DNA of 52,807 nucleotides from Kordiimonadaceae bacterium UBA4441 (GCA_002390425.1 DGPL01000047.1:53178-105984), one strand, 5' to 3'; counted from the first letter of the stretch, positions 18,352 through 26,435 are shown. Notes: generated by a model from the letters alone, not told the origin. Numbers and translations: made by a program.

Positions 18352-18380
18352 AAATCAATTTACTTTGACCCCATTGATTT
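18352..18380. repeat. Inverted repeat AAATCAAT/ATTGATTT around TTTGACCCC, possible mobile-element remnant
   Basis: AAATCAAT (18352-18359) and ATTGATTT (18373-18380) are perfect inverted arms around a short core holding ACTTTGACCCC. A similar core recurs at ends of REP-associated transposase elements in other bacteria, so a decayed element end is possible. No transposase is present. The remaining bases of the 18086-18455 gene gap show nothing further. Confidence 0.3.
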
Positions 18381-18455
18381 CTTCTTGAATTAACAAAATT
18401 ACACCTAATATTTTCGACTTTAAGCCATCAATAAGATAAAAAAGTTGTAACCCCT

Positions 18456-19070
18456 TCATCTTGTTATAGAATTTTTCAAGAAACATTCATAAGCTTCTTC
18501 AAAATTTTTTTCCTCAACTCCATAACAAAAACATTCATAATATAATTTCGAAACAATTCTATATTTTTCAATACTATTAACATAATTAACGCCAATTTTA
18601 GAAGGGGTTGATAGTGAAACATGTATTATTAAATAATATTCTTCTTCACCATAGAGGTAATTTATAATGTATGCTAAACATTTATTTTTGTGTGTTGCCA
18701 TGATTAGGGGATTATTTTTGATCTCCAAACTAATAAATTTTGAAGCATTTATTATATTTATTTTCTTGGAAAAATTGTTTTCTTTTAAGTATAGCTTCTC
18801 ATCTAAAGTCACACTATTAGATTGATGTAAATTTTTTAATTTAAAAAATTCTTGTTCAGATATAATTTTAAATCCTAGGTTAAATGTTTCTGAAATATCC
18901 CATTTTTCAACAACTTCGTTTTCTCTTTCACAAAAATCGTATTGAAATAAAACTGCTCCCTTCTCAGTTAAAAGGCCAACATGGTCATACTCATTGTTAT
19001 TGCAATCATGATAATAAGCAATAAAACTATCATTAATTTTATGTGTTAATATCTCAACTAGATTTTCCAA
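18456..19070 (-). CDS. Hypothetical protein in an AT-rich island
   Basis: A 204-residue protein rich in Asn, Lys, Ile, Tyr and Glu, with no signal peptide or membrane segment and no motif that I recognise. Its base composition is clearly more AT-rich than the neighbouring salvage operon and OmpA frame, and it is bracketed by palindromic repeats on both sides, all of which suggest horizontal transfer. The mixed alpha/beta pattern and acidic surface would suit a small cytoplasmic protein such as an immunity protein, but nothing in the sequence demonstrates this. No partner toxin gene lies next to it. Confidence 0.6.
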   Translation of the reverse strand: MENLVEILTHKINDSFIAYYHDCNNNEYDHVGLLTEKGAVLFQYDFCERENEVVEKWDISETFNLGFKIISEQEFFKLKNLHQSNSVTLDEKLYLKENNFSKKINIINASKFISLEIKNNPLIMATHKNKCLAYIINYLYGEEEYYLIIHVSLSTPSKIGVNYVNSIEKYRIVSKLYYECFCYGVEEKNFEEAYECFLKNSITR

Positions 19071-19121
19071 GTCTTATTTTCCCTAATCGTAGTGAATAGT
19101 TTCATGTTTAGGTCTACCAAT

Positions 19122-19151
19122 AGATTCCAGGGTCAAGCCCGAGGATGACGG
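19122..19151. repeat. REP-like palindromic element
   Basis: The core GGGTCAAGCCC followed by GAGGATGACG, preceded by ATTCCA, matches the general form of the intergenic palindrome common in alphaproteobacterial genomes (a ggtcaagcccggggatgac-type repeat). It lies ten bases from the 3' end of the PLP enzyme gene and borders the AT-rich island. Confidence 0.5.
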
Positions 19152-19160
19152 AGCGTATCT

Positions 19161-20435
19161 CTACCCAACAACACTCATAGCCTGCTCAAGATCAGCGATC
19201 AAATCTTCTACATTCTCAATGCCCACACTCAACCTGATAATCCCATCGGTAATCCCTGCGATTTCGCGGTCTTCTTTGGGGGTGGCGCTGTGGGTCATGC
19301 TGGCGGGATGTTGTATCAGGCTATCCACATTACCAAGTGATACCGCCAAGGTGGGAACGGTGAGGGCGTTTGTAAACGCCTTGCCATTTTCAGCACCGCC
19401 ATTTTTACCGTCATGCAGTTCAAACGACAACATCCCACCAAAACCATTCATCATTTGTGCTTTGGCGAGTTCGTGCCCCGGGTTGCTTGGTAACCCCGGA
19501 TAAAAAACTTGTTTGACCTCGTCACGCGCTTCTAACCATTCGGCGATCATTTGTGCGTTTTTGGCGTGGCGCTGCATGCGGATTTCAAATGTTTTTAAGC
19601 CGTTATTAATCAACCATGTGTCCTTCGGACTTGGCGCAACACCCAACATTTTATAAGTAAGCCCCACGCCCTTACCACCCGGATGCATATAATCCAAATG
19701 CGTGCTGACGATGGCGCCACCAATGATTTGACCATGACCCGAAATATATTTTGATGTTGAATGCACGACCACATCAACGCCGAAATTAAGCGGACGTTGA
19801 TGATAGGGGGTCGCAAACGTGTTATCAACCATCACCCACATGTCGTGTTTATGGGCCTCTTTGCATAATGCCTTTAAATCAATTACTTCCAAATTTGGGT
19901 TTGACGGCGTTTCAACAAACACCAGTTTCGCATCCGGAAAGGCGTTGATGGCGGTTTCTAACCCCTCGGGACTGGTGTCCGACACCCACTTCACATCAAT
20001 GCCAAGACGCGGTGCCATTTCATTGAAAAATTTAAAGGTATTACCGTAAAGCCCCATTTGCACAATCGCTTGATCCCCCGATCCGATATGCGCGAGCACC
20101 GCGGCCGATGTGGCCCCCATGCCGGATGATGTCACTTTCCCCATGACAATGTCATAGGGTTCCGCATCAGGGTGCGCTTTAATCAGGTCGACCCCTTCCA
20201 TATGGGCGATTTTGTTCGCCAAATGATCATAATTGGGGTTATGGGTGCGGGTATAAGCATACCCCTTGACCCGTCCCGCAAACACATCGGCGGCATCATC
20301 CACCGTTTCAAAGCCAAATGTGGATGTTTGATAAATGGGCATTTGATGGGAATGTTTGTCATGAATGCCTTCGCCCACGTGGTTTACGATGGTGCCCATG
20401 CCCGCGTCGGGGGATACTTTGCCGTTTTTGCTCAT
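19161..20435 (-). CDS. Cystathionine gamma-synthase family PLP-dependent enzyme
   Basis: A 424-residue fold-type I enzyme of the Cys/Met metabolism family. PLP lysine is K229 in HSTSKYISGHG; other landmarks are YTRTHNPNYD (residues 61-70), the phosphate-binding SSGMGATSA and VDNTFATPYHQRP. Relatives make or break thioethers: gamma-synthase, gamma-lyase, or O-acylhomoserine sulfhydrylase. As the last gene of a methylthio-nucleoside salvage operon, capture of methanethiol into methionine, or its release, are both plausible; sequence alone does not decide. Start ATG 20435 lies one base beyond the aldolase stop codon (20437-20439); a longer upstream frame to 20549 lies inside the aldolase gene and is rejected. 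Confidence 0.88.
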   Translation of the reverse strand: MSKNGKVSPDAGMGTIVNHVGEGIHDKHSHQMPIYQTSTFGFETVDDAADVFAGRVKGYAYTRTHNPNYDHLANKIAHMEGVDLIKAHPDAEPYDIVMGKVTSSGMGATSAAVLAHIGSGDQAIVQMGLYGNTFKFFNEMAPRLGIDVKWVSDTSPEGLETAINAFPDAKLVFVETPSNPNLEVIDLKALCKEAHKHDMWVMVDNTFATPYHQRPLNFGVDVVVHSTSKYISGHGQIIGGAIVSTHLDYMHPGGKGVGLTYKMLGVAPSPKDTWLINNGLKTFEIRMQRHAKNAQMIAEWLEARDEVKQVFYPGLPSNPGHELAKAQMMNGFGGMLSFELHDGKNGGAENGKAFTNALTVPTLAVSLGNVDSLIQHPASMTHSATPKEDREIAGITDGIIRLSVGIENVEDLIADLEQAMSVVG

Positions 20436-20436
20436 T

Positions 20437-21270
20437 TTACTTTTTATCTCTTTCAATTTTATCTGAAAATGCGTTTTTATATCTATCGGTTCTACCGAAA
20501 TAATCCATTGATTGGTCAAGGTCTTGTTGGCGCATGCCGTCCACAGCATAGCCCGCCTTTTTTAACGTCCAGAAAATATCGGCGGCTTTTTCAACCACCT
20601 CAAGCTGATCAAAGGCGTGACTTAATGACGTGCCGACACTAAGCGCGCCATGCATATGCCACAGGATCACATTGCGGTATTTTATTTCTTCGGCGCTTAA
20701 AATCCCAAGCTCCAAACTGCCCGGTACTTGAAACGGTAAATGGCCAATCCCTTCGGGAAGTTGGATGCGTGCCTCACTTTGTAATCCGAGTATGGTGTCT
20801 GATAACACTTTCGGGTCATGAAATTCCGGTATATGCGTAAGCGAAATAAGCTTCACAGGATGGGTATGCACAACCGCGCGAAAATCGGGGCGGCTTACCA
20901 TAAACTCATTTTGAATGGCGCAGTGGCTTGGCATTTCGCTGGTGGGTTTATCATTGCCGGCAATCCATTGGTATGATTTGCCGTCCGCCGCGATTTTATA
21001 TAATCCAAGGTCCGCTTCGGGGGTGTGGGATATATCCCGTGACCGTGTCCCTGATCCGGTGATCAACAAATACATATCCGCAATCGCCGTGACCTCAAGC
21101 GGTAATTGGGTGGCCGCGCTCTCGCTTGATCTTAAGCTTTCCGGCACGTCTTCCTTATCGATGCGCAGTGATAAATTGCCGCCTTCTGCCTCGGACCATC
21201 CCTTAAACGCGAGCCAGTCACACACTTCTGAAAATTGATCTAACTGTTTTATCGCTTCAAAATCACTCAT
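20437..21270 (-). CDS. Class II aldolase, rhamnulose-1-phosphate aldolase-like
   Basis: A 277-residue zinc aldolase. Metal and catalytic residues match the RhaD pattern: E112 (PTSEMPSH), H135 and H137 (VVHTHPV) and H207 (LWHMHGAL), with the phosphate-binding GGNLSLRID and TGSGTRSRD loops. In this operon the expected substrate is 5-methylthioribulose 1-phosphate or 5-deoxyribulose 1-phosphate, split into DHAP plus methylthioacetaldehyde or acetaldehyde, as in the known DHAP shunt; there is no rhamnose gene nearby. ATG 21270 follows AGGAAA by five bases and lies eight bases after the phosphorylase stop. The substrate is inferred from context. Confidence 0.85.
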   Translation of the reverse strand: MSDFEAIKQLDQFSEVCDWLAFKGWSEAEGGNLSLRIDKEDVPESLRSSESAATQLPLEVTAIADMYLLITGSGTRSRDISHTPEADLGLYKIAADGKSYQWIAGNDKPTSEMPSHCAIQNEFMVSRPDFRAVVHTHPVKLISLTHIPEFHDPKVLSDTILGLQSEARIQLPEGIGHLPFQVPGSLELGILSAEEIKYRNVILWHMHGALSVGTSLSHAFDQLEVVEKAADIFWTLKKAGYAVDGMRQQDLDQSMDYFGRTDRYKNAFSDKIERDKK

Positions 21271-21278
21271 TCTATTTC

Positions 21279-22031
21279 CTATAGCAATATGGGGGCTTCG
21301 CATTGATCATCGCTGGTGTTCATTAACACATCAAGCATTAACCGCACCATGTTGGCGCGCACTTCGTCGATATTACCTTCATGAATGGTTATTTTTTCCT
21401 CGAGCCCCGCAGCGAGGTTTATCGGAAGCGCTACCGCCGCCATCACCATACCCAGCTCACCCGCAAGGTAAACTTCCGGGCAACCCGTCATGCCGACCAC
21501 ATCACCGCCCAGCATTTGATACATTTTTATTTCCGCCGGGCTTTCAAACCGTGGGCCATTGGTCGCCACATAGGTGGCACCGTCATTCACTTTGATATCA
21601 TGCTTATCCGCCTGCTCAATCGCCTTGGCGCTCATCACTGGGCAATATGGAATGCTCATTTCCACGTGGCCGATGCCGAGCTCGATGGTGTCAAAAAATG
21701 AAAATTCTCGACCTGAAGTAAAATCAAGGAAATCCCGTATAATGCCAAGCTCCATCACCTGATATTTGGCGGTGATCGACCCAACCGCATAGGTGGCCAT
21801 GATGCGTTTAACGCCCGCGTCTTTTAACGCTTTCATATTGGCGCGGTAATTGACTTTATGGGGTGGGGTGGTGTGATCGACACCGTGACGGGTCATGAAT
21901 ATAATATCCGCATGATCGCCTTTCCCTTGGTAATAAACCGCGTCACCATATTGATTGGTGATACGGACTTCTTCCACGGCAATACCGGGCAGATTATATA
22001 TGCCGGTGCCCCCTAAAATTGCTGCTGTCAT
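21279..22031 (-). CDS. mtnP: S-methyl-5'-thionucleoside phosphorylase (MTAP/MTIP family)
   Basis: A 250-residue purine nucleoside phosphorylase of the trimeric class that splits 5'-methylthio (or 5'-deoxy) nucleosides to base plus 5-methylthioribose 1-phosphate. Landmarks are ILGGTGIY, RHGVDHTTPPHKVNYRAN and NGPRFESPAEI. At the base-recognition site it has N205 (ALPINLAAG). Human MTA phosphorylase has Asp there, whereas PNP and the Pseudomonas methylthioinosine phosphorylase have Asn. A 6-oxopurine substrate is therefore possible, and the short length also fits that group. Its start is four bases from the stop of the upstream rhodanese-isomerase gene. Confidence 0.88.
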   Translation of the reverse strand: MTAAILGGTGIYNLPGIAVEEVRITNQYGDAVYYQGKGDHADIIFMTRHGVDHTTPPHKVNYRANMKALKDAGVKRIMATYAVGSITAKYQVMELGIIRDFLDFTSGREFSFFDTIELGIGHVEMSIPYCPVMSAKAIEQADKHDIKVNDGATYVATNGPRFESPAEIKMYQMLGGDVVGMTGCPEVYLAGELGMVMAAVALPINLAAGLEEKITIHEGNIDEVRANMVRLMLDVLMNTSDDQCEAPILL

Positions 22032-22035
22032 GTTC

Positions 22036-23451
22036 CTACCAATCTTTTATATTTTTTAATGTATATGGGCTCACGACACCGGATGTGGTGACGACGCCCG
22101 CTACATATTTGGGCGGCGTTATATCAAATGTCGGGTAGCGCGCACCGACCGTATCAATGGTGGTCGCCTGACCAAGCGCTTGCCTGATTTCCGCAGGGTC
22201 GCGTTCTTCAATTTCAATATCGTCCCGTGTTAATTTATTGTCATCACGCCCCCATGCAAACGCGAAATAGGGGATATTATGATCAAACGCCGTAATCGCA
22301 TTTTGATAGGTGCCGATTTTATTGCACACATGGCCATCCACCGTGATCAAATCGGCGGCGGTGATATATTTATTGATATGTCCTTCGCGCATGACATGGG
22401 CCGGCATATTGTCGGTGATTAAATTGGCTTCAATGCCCATTTCGGTGATCGATGGCGCAGTTAATTTCGCGCCCTGCAAATAGGGACGCGTTTCTGGCAC
22501 ATAGGCGGTTATATTTTTGCCGTCTCTTTTTGCCAGCGCCAGTGACAATAAAAACCCTGCTTCGCCAAAACACATGGTCAATATGCCGTCACCATCATCA
22601 ATCACATCGGCCATGGCACGGGCGCGGATCGCGTAATTATCATAAATGGTTGTTTTGATGCTTTCGATTTTGTTCTTGATGGCGTCGTCAACGCTGATGC
22701 CTTGCTCATCCGCAAGGGCTGCGGCCGCCAGCACTTCATCAAGCCTTAATGACATGGCCGTATTGGTCGGGCGTGTCGCAACAAGTTCATCACGCGCCGC
22801 TTTTAACGCCTCCGGTCCGTCGTTTGACACCATCCGTAACGCATTTACGGCCGCCATCCATGGACCGCTACCCTGTGTCACCATATCCTTGATTGCTTTG
22901 GCCACATCACTGACGCTTTCGCATTCATACATTTCCTTTGCGAACGGATATTTACGGCGGTCGCCGATGAAAACTTTGCCGTTTTCATAGCGGGCAATGT
23001 TATTCGGGTTCACCACAAACGGTAGCAGGTCATAAATACCTTCTTTTTCGGCGGGTGATTTGCCGCCCCGTGGTGCGGTTACGGCGCCGCCTTCTTTTAC
23101 CCATTTGCCAAATCCGCCGCCCATATGACATATATTTTTAACGCCCACGTCCTGCGCCGCCTTGGTCGCGAGCGCGCTACGCCAGCCGGATTTGCAGTAA
23201 AAAACGAACTTATTATCTGATCCGAATATCTTTTTATAATAGGGGCTTTCAGGATCGGCCCAAAATTCAATCATGCCGCGCGGCATGTGGTATGCGCCCG
23301 GAATGGTGCCTTCCGCGGTCAGTTCACGTACATCACGCAGGTCAACGAATGTGACCTTCGGATCGTCGATCATTATTTTCGCTTGATCGACAGTGATGGT
23401 TTCAATTTCCGCATTCGCTTCATCAACAAGTTCTTTAGATGTTTTGGCCAT
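22036..23451 (-). CDS. Rhodanese domain fused to methylthioribose-1-phosphate isomerase (MtnA-like)
   Basis: A 471-residue two-domain protein. Residues 15-125 form a rhodanese domain with a complete active-site loop CKSGWRS (C86), so sulfur transfer chemistry is possible. Residues 145-460 form an MtnA/eIF2B-like isomerase: ATRPTNTAMSL, VPETRPYLQGAKLTA, the catalytic Cys position C294 (LTMCFGEAG) and catalytic Asp D367 ahead of NKIGTY. The isomerase would convert 5-methylthioribose 1-phosphate (or the 5-deoxy analogue) to the ribulose 1-phosphate, feeding the aldolase downstream. Standard MtnA has no rhodanese. It is the first gene of the operon, with a weak ribosome site. Confidence 0.85.
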   Translation of the reverse strand: MAKTSKELVDEANAEIETITVDQAKIMIDDPKVTFVDLRDVRELTAEGTIPGAYHMPRGMIEFWADPESPYYKKIFGSDNKFVFYCKSGWRSALATKAAQDVGVKNICHMGGGFGKWVKEGGAVTAPRGGKSPAEKEGIYDLLPFVVNPNNIARYENGKVFIGDRRKYPFAKEMYECESVSDVAKAIKDMVTQGSGPWMAAVNALRMVSNDGPEALKAARDELVATRPTNTAMSLRLDEVLAAAALADEQGISVDDAIKNKIESIKTTIYDNYAIRARAMADVIDDGDGILTMCFGEAGFLLSLALAKRDGKNITAYVPETRPYLQGAKLTAPSITEMGIEANLITDNMPAHVMREGHINKYITAADLITVDGHVCNKIGTYQNAITAFDHNIPYFAFAWGRDDNKLTRDDIEIEERDPAEIRQALGQATTIDTVGARYPTFDITPPKYVAGVVTTSGVVSPYTLKNIKDW

Positions 23452-23528
23452 TTGTTATATCTTTATTCCGCATGCAAATTAAGTTAAGGTCTGACCATAA
23501 ACCTAAAACAAATATATGGGAATACGAA

Positions 23529-24818
23529 ATGCTTAAAAAATGGGTGACTGCGCTATCACTTTTGCCACTGTTGGCTTGTGCTGAGCAGTCCGGTGATGAT
23601 GCCGTCTCTGATCTAAACAGTTCGGACACACAATTTCTCGTGGTTGGAAAAACGGCGAATTATCGCCAAAACGCTGAAACATCTCGTCAGGAAATGATTA
23701 ATTATCACTTTTTTGCTGAAATTTTTGTAAAAGAGGGCGGTGCGGTTCATAGCGGCACATTAAATCATGCGGCCATTGATACAATGAATTTTCATGATCA
23801 TCCGAGCGTGCTTGAAACCCATGGCGGTCGTTATGATAACGAAGCCGACTTGGACGCGCTTTATCCCGATGGCGATTATCATTTTACCTATACGGAAACA
23901 GGCGGTAATGTCCTTGAAATTCCGGTGAATTTAAGCAAAAAATCGGACGGTAAAACCCGCATTCCCGCAAGCCCCGTGATCACGTTGACGCAAGACGGTG
24001 GTGTGGTTGATGCGGCGAACATCGACCCGGACATGGACCTCAATATTTCATGGACGCCTTTTACCGAGGGTGGGGCGGATGAAAACGGGTTTGTTGATGA
24101 TCTTGTGTTTGCTGTGGTTGGCAATTGTCTTGGTGAGAAAATATCCCATTCCGGTGTGCCTTTTGGCGGTGGTGCCCATTTAACTTATGCAGATAAGGAT
24201 GTGACCATCAGTGCGGACCTTCTTTTCCCCGGCGAAGTGTTTCAAGTCTCCGTCGAGCATGCCGTCATGGACACCAATTACGTGGGTAACGTACCTACTA
24301 TTGCAACCTATGCGTCAACGGCTTTTCTTGACTTTCACACAAGCGGTGATGATCAACGTGGCCTGCAATGCCCACCGCTGCCAATGCAAATGGATAAAGG
24401 ACAAACAGACAGGAGCTTAACAGGAACTATGGACTTACCAAAAATAGATGAGCAGATCACGATGCTTTATTATAGCGCGGATGATTTTGATAAAGCGGTC
24501 CGATTTTACGGTGACGCGCTTAAGCTTTCCGCCACTTATGATGATGAATGGGTGAAAATTTATAAATTAAATGATGGCGCTTTTATCGGTGTGGTAAAAG
24601 ACACCGAAAATGGATTTCATAAACCAAACCCGGATAGCGCGGTAATGGTCAGTATCGTATCCAAAAATGTTGACGAATGGTACGGTGCGATATTGAATGC
24701 GAAAAACATAAAAATCGAAAAAGAAATCTATGATAATCAATCCGCCCCAATTCGTGCCTTTTTAATTCGTGATCCTGGCGGTTATACGGTTGAGTTCTTC
24801 CAGTGGGTGACTGAATAA
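23529..24818 (+). CDS. Lipoprotein with C-terminal glyoxalase/VOC domain
   Basis: A 429-residue protein with a lipoprotein signal (MLKKWVTALSLLPLLAC, acylated C17). Residues 30-290 are a beta-rich region of unknown type that contains HDHPSVLETHGGRYD, PVITLTQDGG and a cysteine-containing CLGEKISHSG segment. Residues 310-429 form a single VOC module (ITMLYYSADDFDKAVRFYGDALK through IRDPGGYTVEFFQW), including the GGYTVEF metal-ligand glutamate position. The fusion implies a cell-envelope metal-binding or lyase/dioxygenase-like activity. ATG 23529 is chosen because it gives the lipobox. It is divergent from the salvage operon with 77 bases between. Confidence 0.75.
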   Translation: MLKKWVTALSLLPLLACAEQSGDDAVSDLNSSDTQFLVVGKTANYRQNAETSRQEMINYHFFAEIFVKEGGAVHSGTLNHAAIDTMNFHDHPSVLETHGGRYDNEADLDALYPDGDYHFTYTETGGNVLEIPVNLSKKSDGKTRIPASPVITLTQDGGVVDAANIDPDMDLNISWTPFTEGGADENGFVDDLVFAVVGNCLGEKISHSGVPFGGGAHLTYADKDVTISADLLFPGEVFQVSVEHAVMDTNYVGNVPTIATYASTAFLDFHTSGDDQRGLQCPPLPMQMDKGQTDRSLTGTMDLPKIDEQITMLYYSADDFDKAVRFYGDALKLSATYDDEWVKIYKLNDGAFIGVVKDTENGFHKPNPDSAVMVSIVSKNVDEWYGAILNAKNIKIEKEIYDNQSAPIRAFLIRDPGGYTVEFFQWVTE

Positions 24819-24820
24819 TC

Positions 24821-24852
24821 AAAAAGAAAAGGCGCTGAAAATATTCAGCGCC
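24821..24852 (-). terminator. Rho-independent terminator for the RidA genes
   Basis: GGCGCTGAA (24831-24839) and TTCAGCGCC (24844-24852) form a nine-base stem with a four-base loop. Read on the minus strand it is followed by TTTTCTTTTT, a good U-run. It also lies at the 3' end of the convergent lipoprotein gene, where a plus-strand U-run is missing. Confidence 0.85.
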
Positions 24853-24886
24853 TGATCAAGCAAACAAGATATTACTATCAAATTTT

Positions 24887-25375
24887 TTACATAGCTGGCA
24901 TTCTTGCGCCACGTACATCGATTTCAACAAGCCATCCTGGTACAGCAAGGCCGGAAATTTCAACAACAGCACGAACTGGCTTATTTGGGTTTTCTTCTGT
25001 ACCAAAGAATTCTTGGTATGCTTTATTGAAGCCAGCAAAGTCCATTTTGCCCATTTCAGGGTCAGCTACAAGATAGACACGAACCATAACAATGTCGCTC
25101 ATGCTCCAGCCCGCTTTTTCAACAGCAGCTTTAATGCTGTTAAATGTACTACGCGCTTGTGTTCCAGTATCGCCATATGTGCGTTCAGCACGTGGTGCGT
25201 CAGGGTTTACCGCGCGTGGGCCTTTACCTGAAACGAAAAGCTGGTCCGCATTTGCAGGCACTTCAATTGTTGAATAGAAGTTTGTACCTTCATCGTTACG
25301 TTGAATTTCTTGAGCACTTACGGCCATTGTCATAGCAGCGAAAGCAGTAAGGGCAATTTTAAATAGTTTAGTCAT
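24887..25375 (-). CDS. Exported RidA-family enamine/imine deaminase, copy 1
   Basis: A 162-residue member of the YjgF/RidA family with a Sec signal peptide (residues 1-21, ending AVSAQ), so it is periplasmic rather than cytoplasmic. The arginine and glutamate that carry out imine hydrolysis in RidA are present as R135 (KPVRAVVEI) and E151 (WLVEIDV). RidA proteins hydrolyse 2-aminoacrylate and other imines released by amino-acid-oxidising or PLP enzymes. It is 22 bases downstream of a second exported RidA and near an amine oxidase and cytochrome c on the same strand, suggesting that it clears the imine product of that oxidase. Confidence 0.9.
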   Translation of the reverse strand: MTKLFKIALTAFAAMTMAVSAQEIQRNDEGTNFYSTIEVPANADQLFVSGKGPRAVNPDAPRAERTYGDTGTQARSTFNSIKAAVEKAGWSMSDIVMVRVYLVADPEMGKMDFAGFNKAYQEFFGTEENPNKPVRAVVEISGLAVPGWLVEIDVRGARMPAM

Positions 25376-25397
25376 GTTTTTTCTCTTGTATAATTAT

Positions 25398-25916
25398 TTA
25401 TTTAGGCATGCGAATGGCACGGGCTTCAACTTCAACTAACCATCCAGGAACCACTAAAGAGTGAATACCAACGAACGTACGTGAAGGAAGGTTTGTGTTA
25501 CCGCTTGTAGAGTTTTCACCGAAGTACTCACGATATGCTTTATTGAAACCAGCGGAATCAACATTTCCATCTTCGCCTGGCACACCATAAATTCTAAGCA
25601 TAACAACATCACTTAGTGACCAGCCTGCCTCTTCAAGCTGCGCTTTGAAAGATTCGAAAATTGCTTTACCTTGTGCATACATATCACCTGGTTTACAGGC
25701 ATCGCCTTTTGCTTGACGTTCTTCGCGGGTCATACAACCTTCGCCCCATGCGTGATTACCCTTACCACTCATGTAATATGTTTCAGCACCTGCGGGAATT
25801 GCGATCCCTGGATCAAGGAAACCTTTACTTGTTCTTTCGATCATTTGTGCATTGGCTGTAACAGCAGCAAGACTACTTAAGATAAGTGCAGCTACAATTT
25901 TAGTTAGTTTTGACAT
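25398..25916 (-). CDS. Exported RidA-family enamine/imine deaminase, copy 2
   Basis: A 172-residue RidA paralogue with signal peptide (residues 1-23, ending VTANA). Catalytic residues are kept as R146 (PSRTFVGI) and E162 (WLVEVEA). Compared with its neighbour it has an insertion of about 15 residues after NHAWGEG holding C61 and C74, which could form a disulfide in the periplasm. The two copies have diverged well beyond a recent duplication, so they probably have different substrates or form a mixed trimer. A terminator lies between this gene and the cytochrome c gene upstream, so it may have its own promoter in the short gap. Confidence 0.9.
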   Translation of the reverse strand: MSKLTKIVAALILSSLAAVTANAQMIERTSKGFLDPGIAIPAGAETYYMSGKGNHAWGEGCMTREERQAKGDACKPGDMYAQGKAIFESFKAQLEEAGWSLSDVVMLRIYGVPGEDGNVDSAGFNKAYREYFGENSTSGNTNLPSRTFVGIHSLVVPGWLVEVEARAIRMPK

Positions 25917-25980
25917 TTTTCTCTCCCTTGGAAATCATTAATAGCACCGGAATGCTAGGATAGGGTTAGCTTAATGGTTT

Positions 25981-26023
25981 AAAAAAAAATCGCAATGAAA
26001 TCCGAATGAAATCATTGCGATTT
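25981..26023 (-). terminator. Rho-independent terminator after cytochrome c gene
   Basis: A 12-base perfect stem, AAATCGCAATGA (25987-25998) and TCATTGCGATTT (26012-26023), with a 13-base loop is followed on the minus strand by a run of about nine T residues. It sits 11 bases after the cytochrome stop and before the RidA genes. Confidence 0.88.
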
Positions 26024-26033
26024 ATATGAAATT

Positions 26034-26435
26034 TTAGTTACCAGGTCCGAAACCGTCTTCTTCTTCAGCAATCTCATCGTATGCTGCGTCCATTTCTTCT
26101 TGGGTAATTTCACCAGCAGTATTACCCCAACTGTTGCGTATGTAATTAATTATGGTCGTTAATTGATCAACTTCCAAATCACTGATGAATGTTGGCATTC
26201 CTGCGCGCCCTTCTAGAAGAAGATATATCAATTCTTCTTTATCGCCATTCACAAATTCATTGTCTTTAAGAGCAGGATAAATATCTTCATATCCTTCACC
26301 GCCGATTTGATGGCATGCTTCACAGTAATCTGTATAAATTTGAGCGCCTTCGGCAGAATGATCCTGAGCATTTGCTGCCGTCATTAATGTTGATGCGCCT
26401 AATAGGGCCAAAAGTAATTTAAAGTAATTTTTCAT
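26034..26435 (-). CDS. Periplasmic class I c-type cytochrome
   Basis: A 133-residue protein with Sec signal peptide (residues 1-23, ending AANAQ), one haem site CEACH (C38, C41, H42) and a probable axial methionine M80 (GRAGMPTF), followed by a short acidic tail (EEMDAAYDEIAEEEDGFG). It therefore carries one haem c. It is located 95 bases downstream of the amine oxidase gene and is a likely electron acceptor for it. Precedent: nicotine oxidoreductase NicA2, a flavin amine oxidase relative, uses the cytochrome CycN rather than oxygen. ATG 26435 is used; GTG codons at 26441 and 26444 are alternatives. Confidence 0.88.
   Translation of the reverse strand: MKNYFKLLLALLGASTLMTAANAQDHSAEGAQIYTDYCEACHQIGGEGYEDIYPALKDNEFVNGDKEELIYLLLEGRAGMPTFISDLEVDQLTTIINYIRNSWGNTAGEITQEEMDAAYDEIAEEEDGFGPGN

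Noticed and set aside
23452..23528. SAM riboswitch before the methionine-related operon
   Set aside because: The region is only 77 bases and shows neither the helices nor the conserved core of a known SAM riboswitch.
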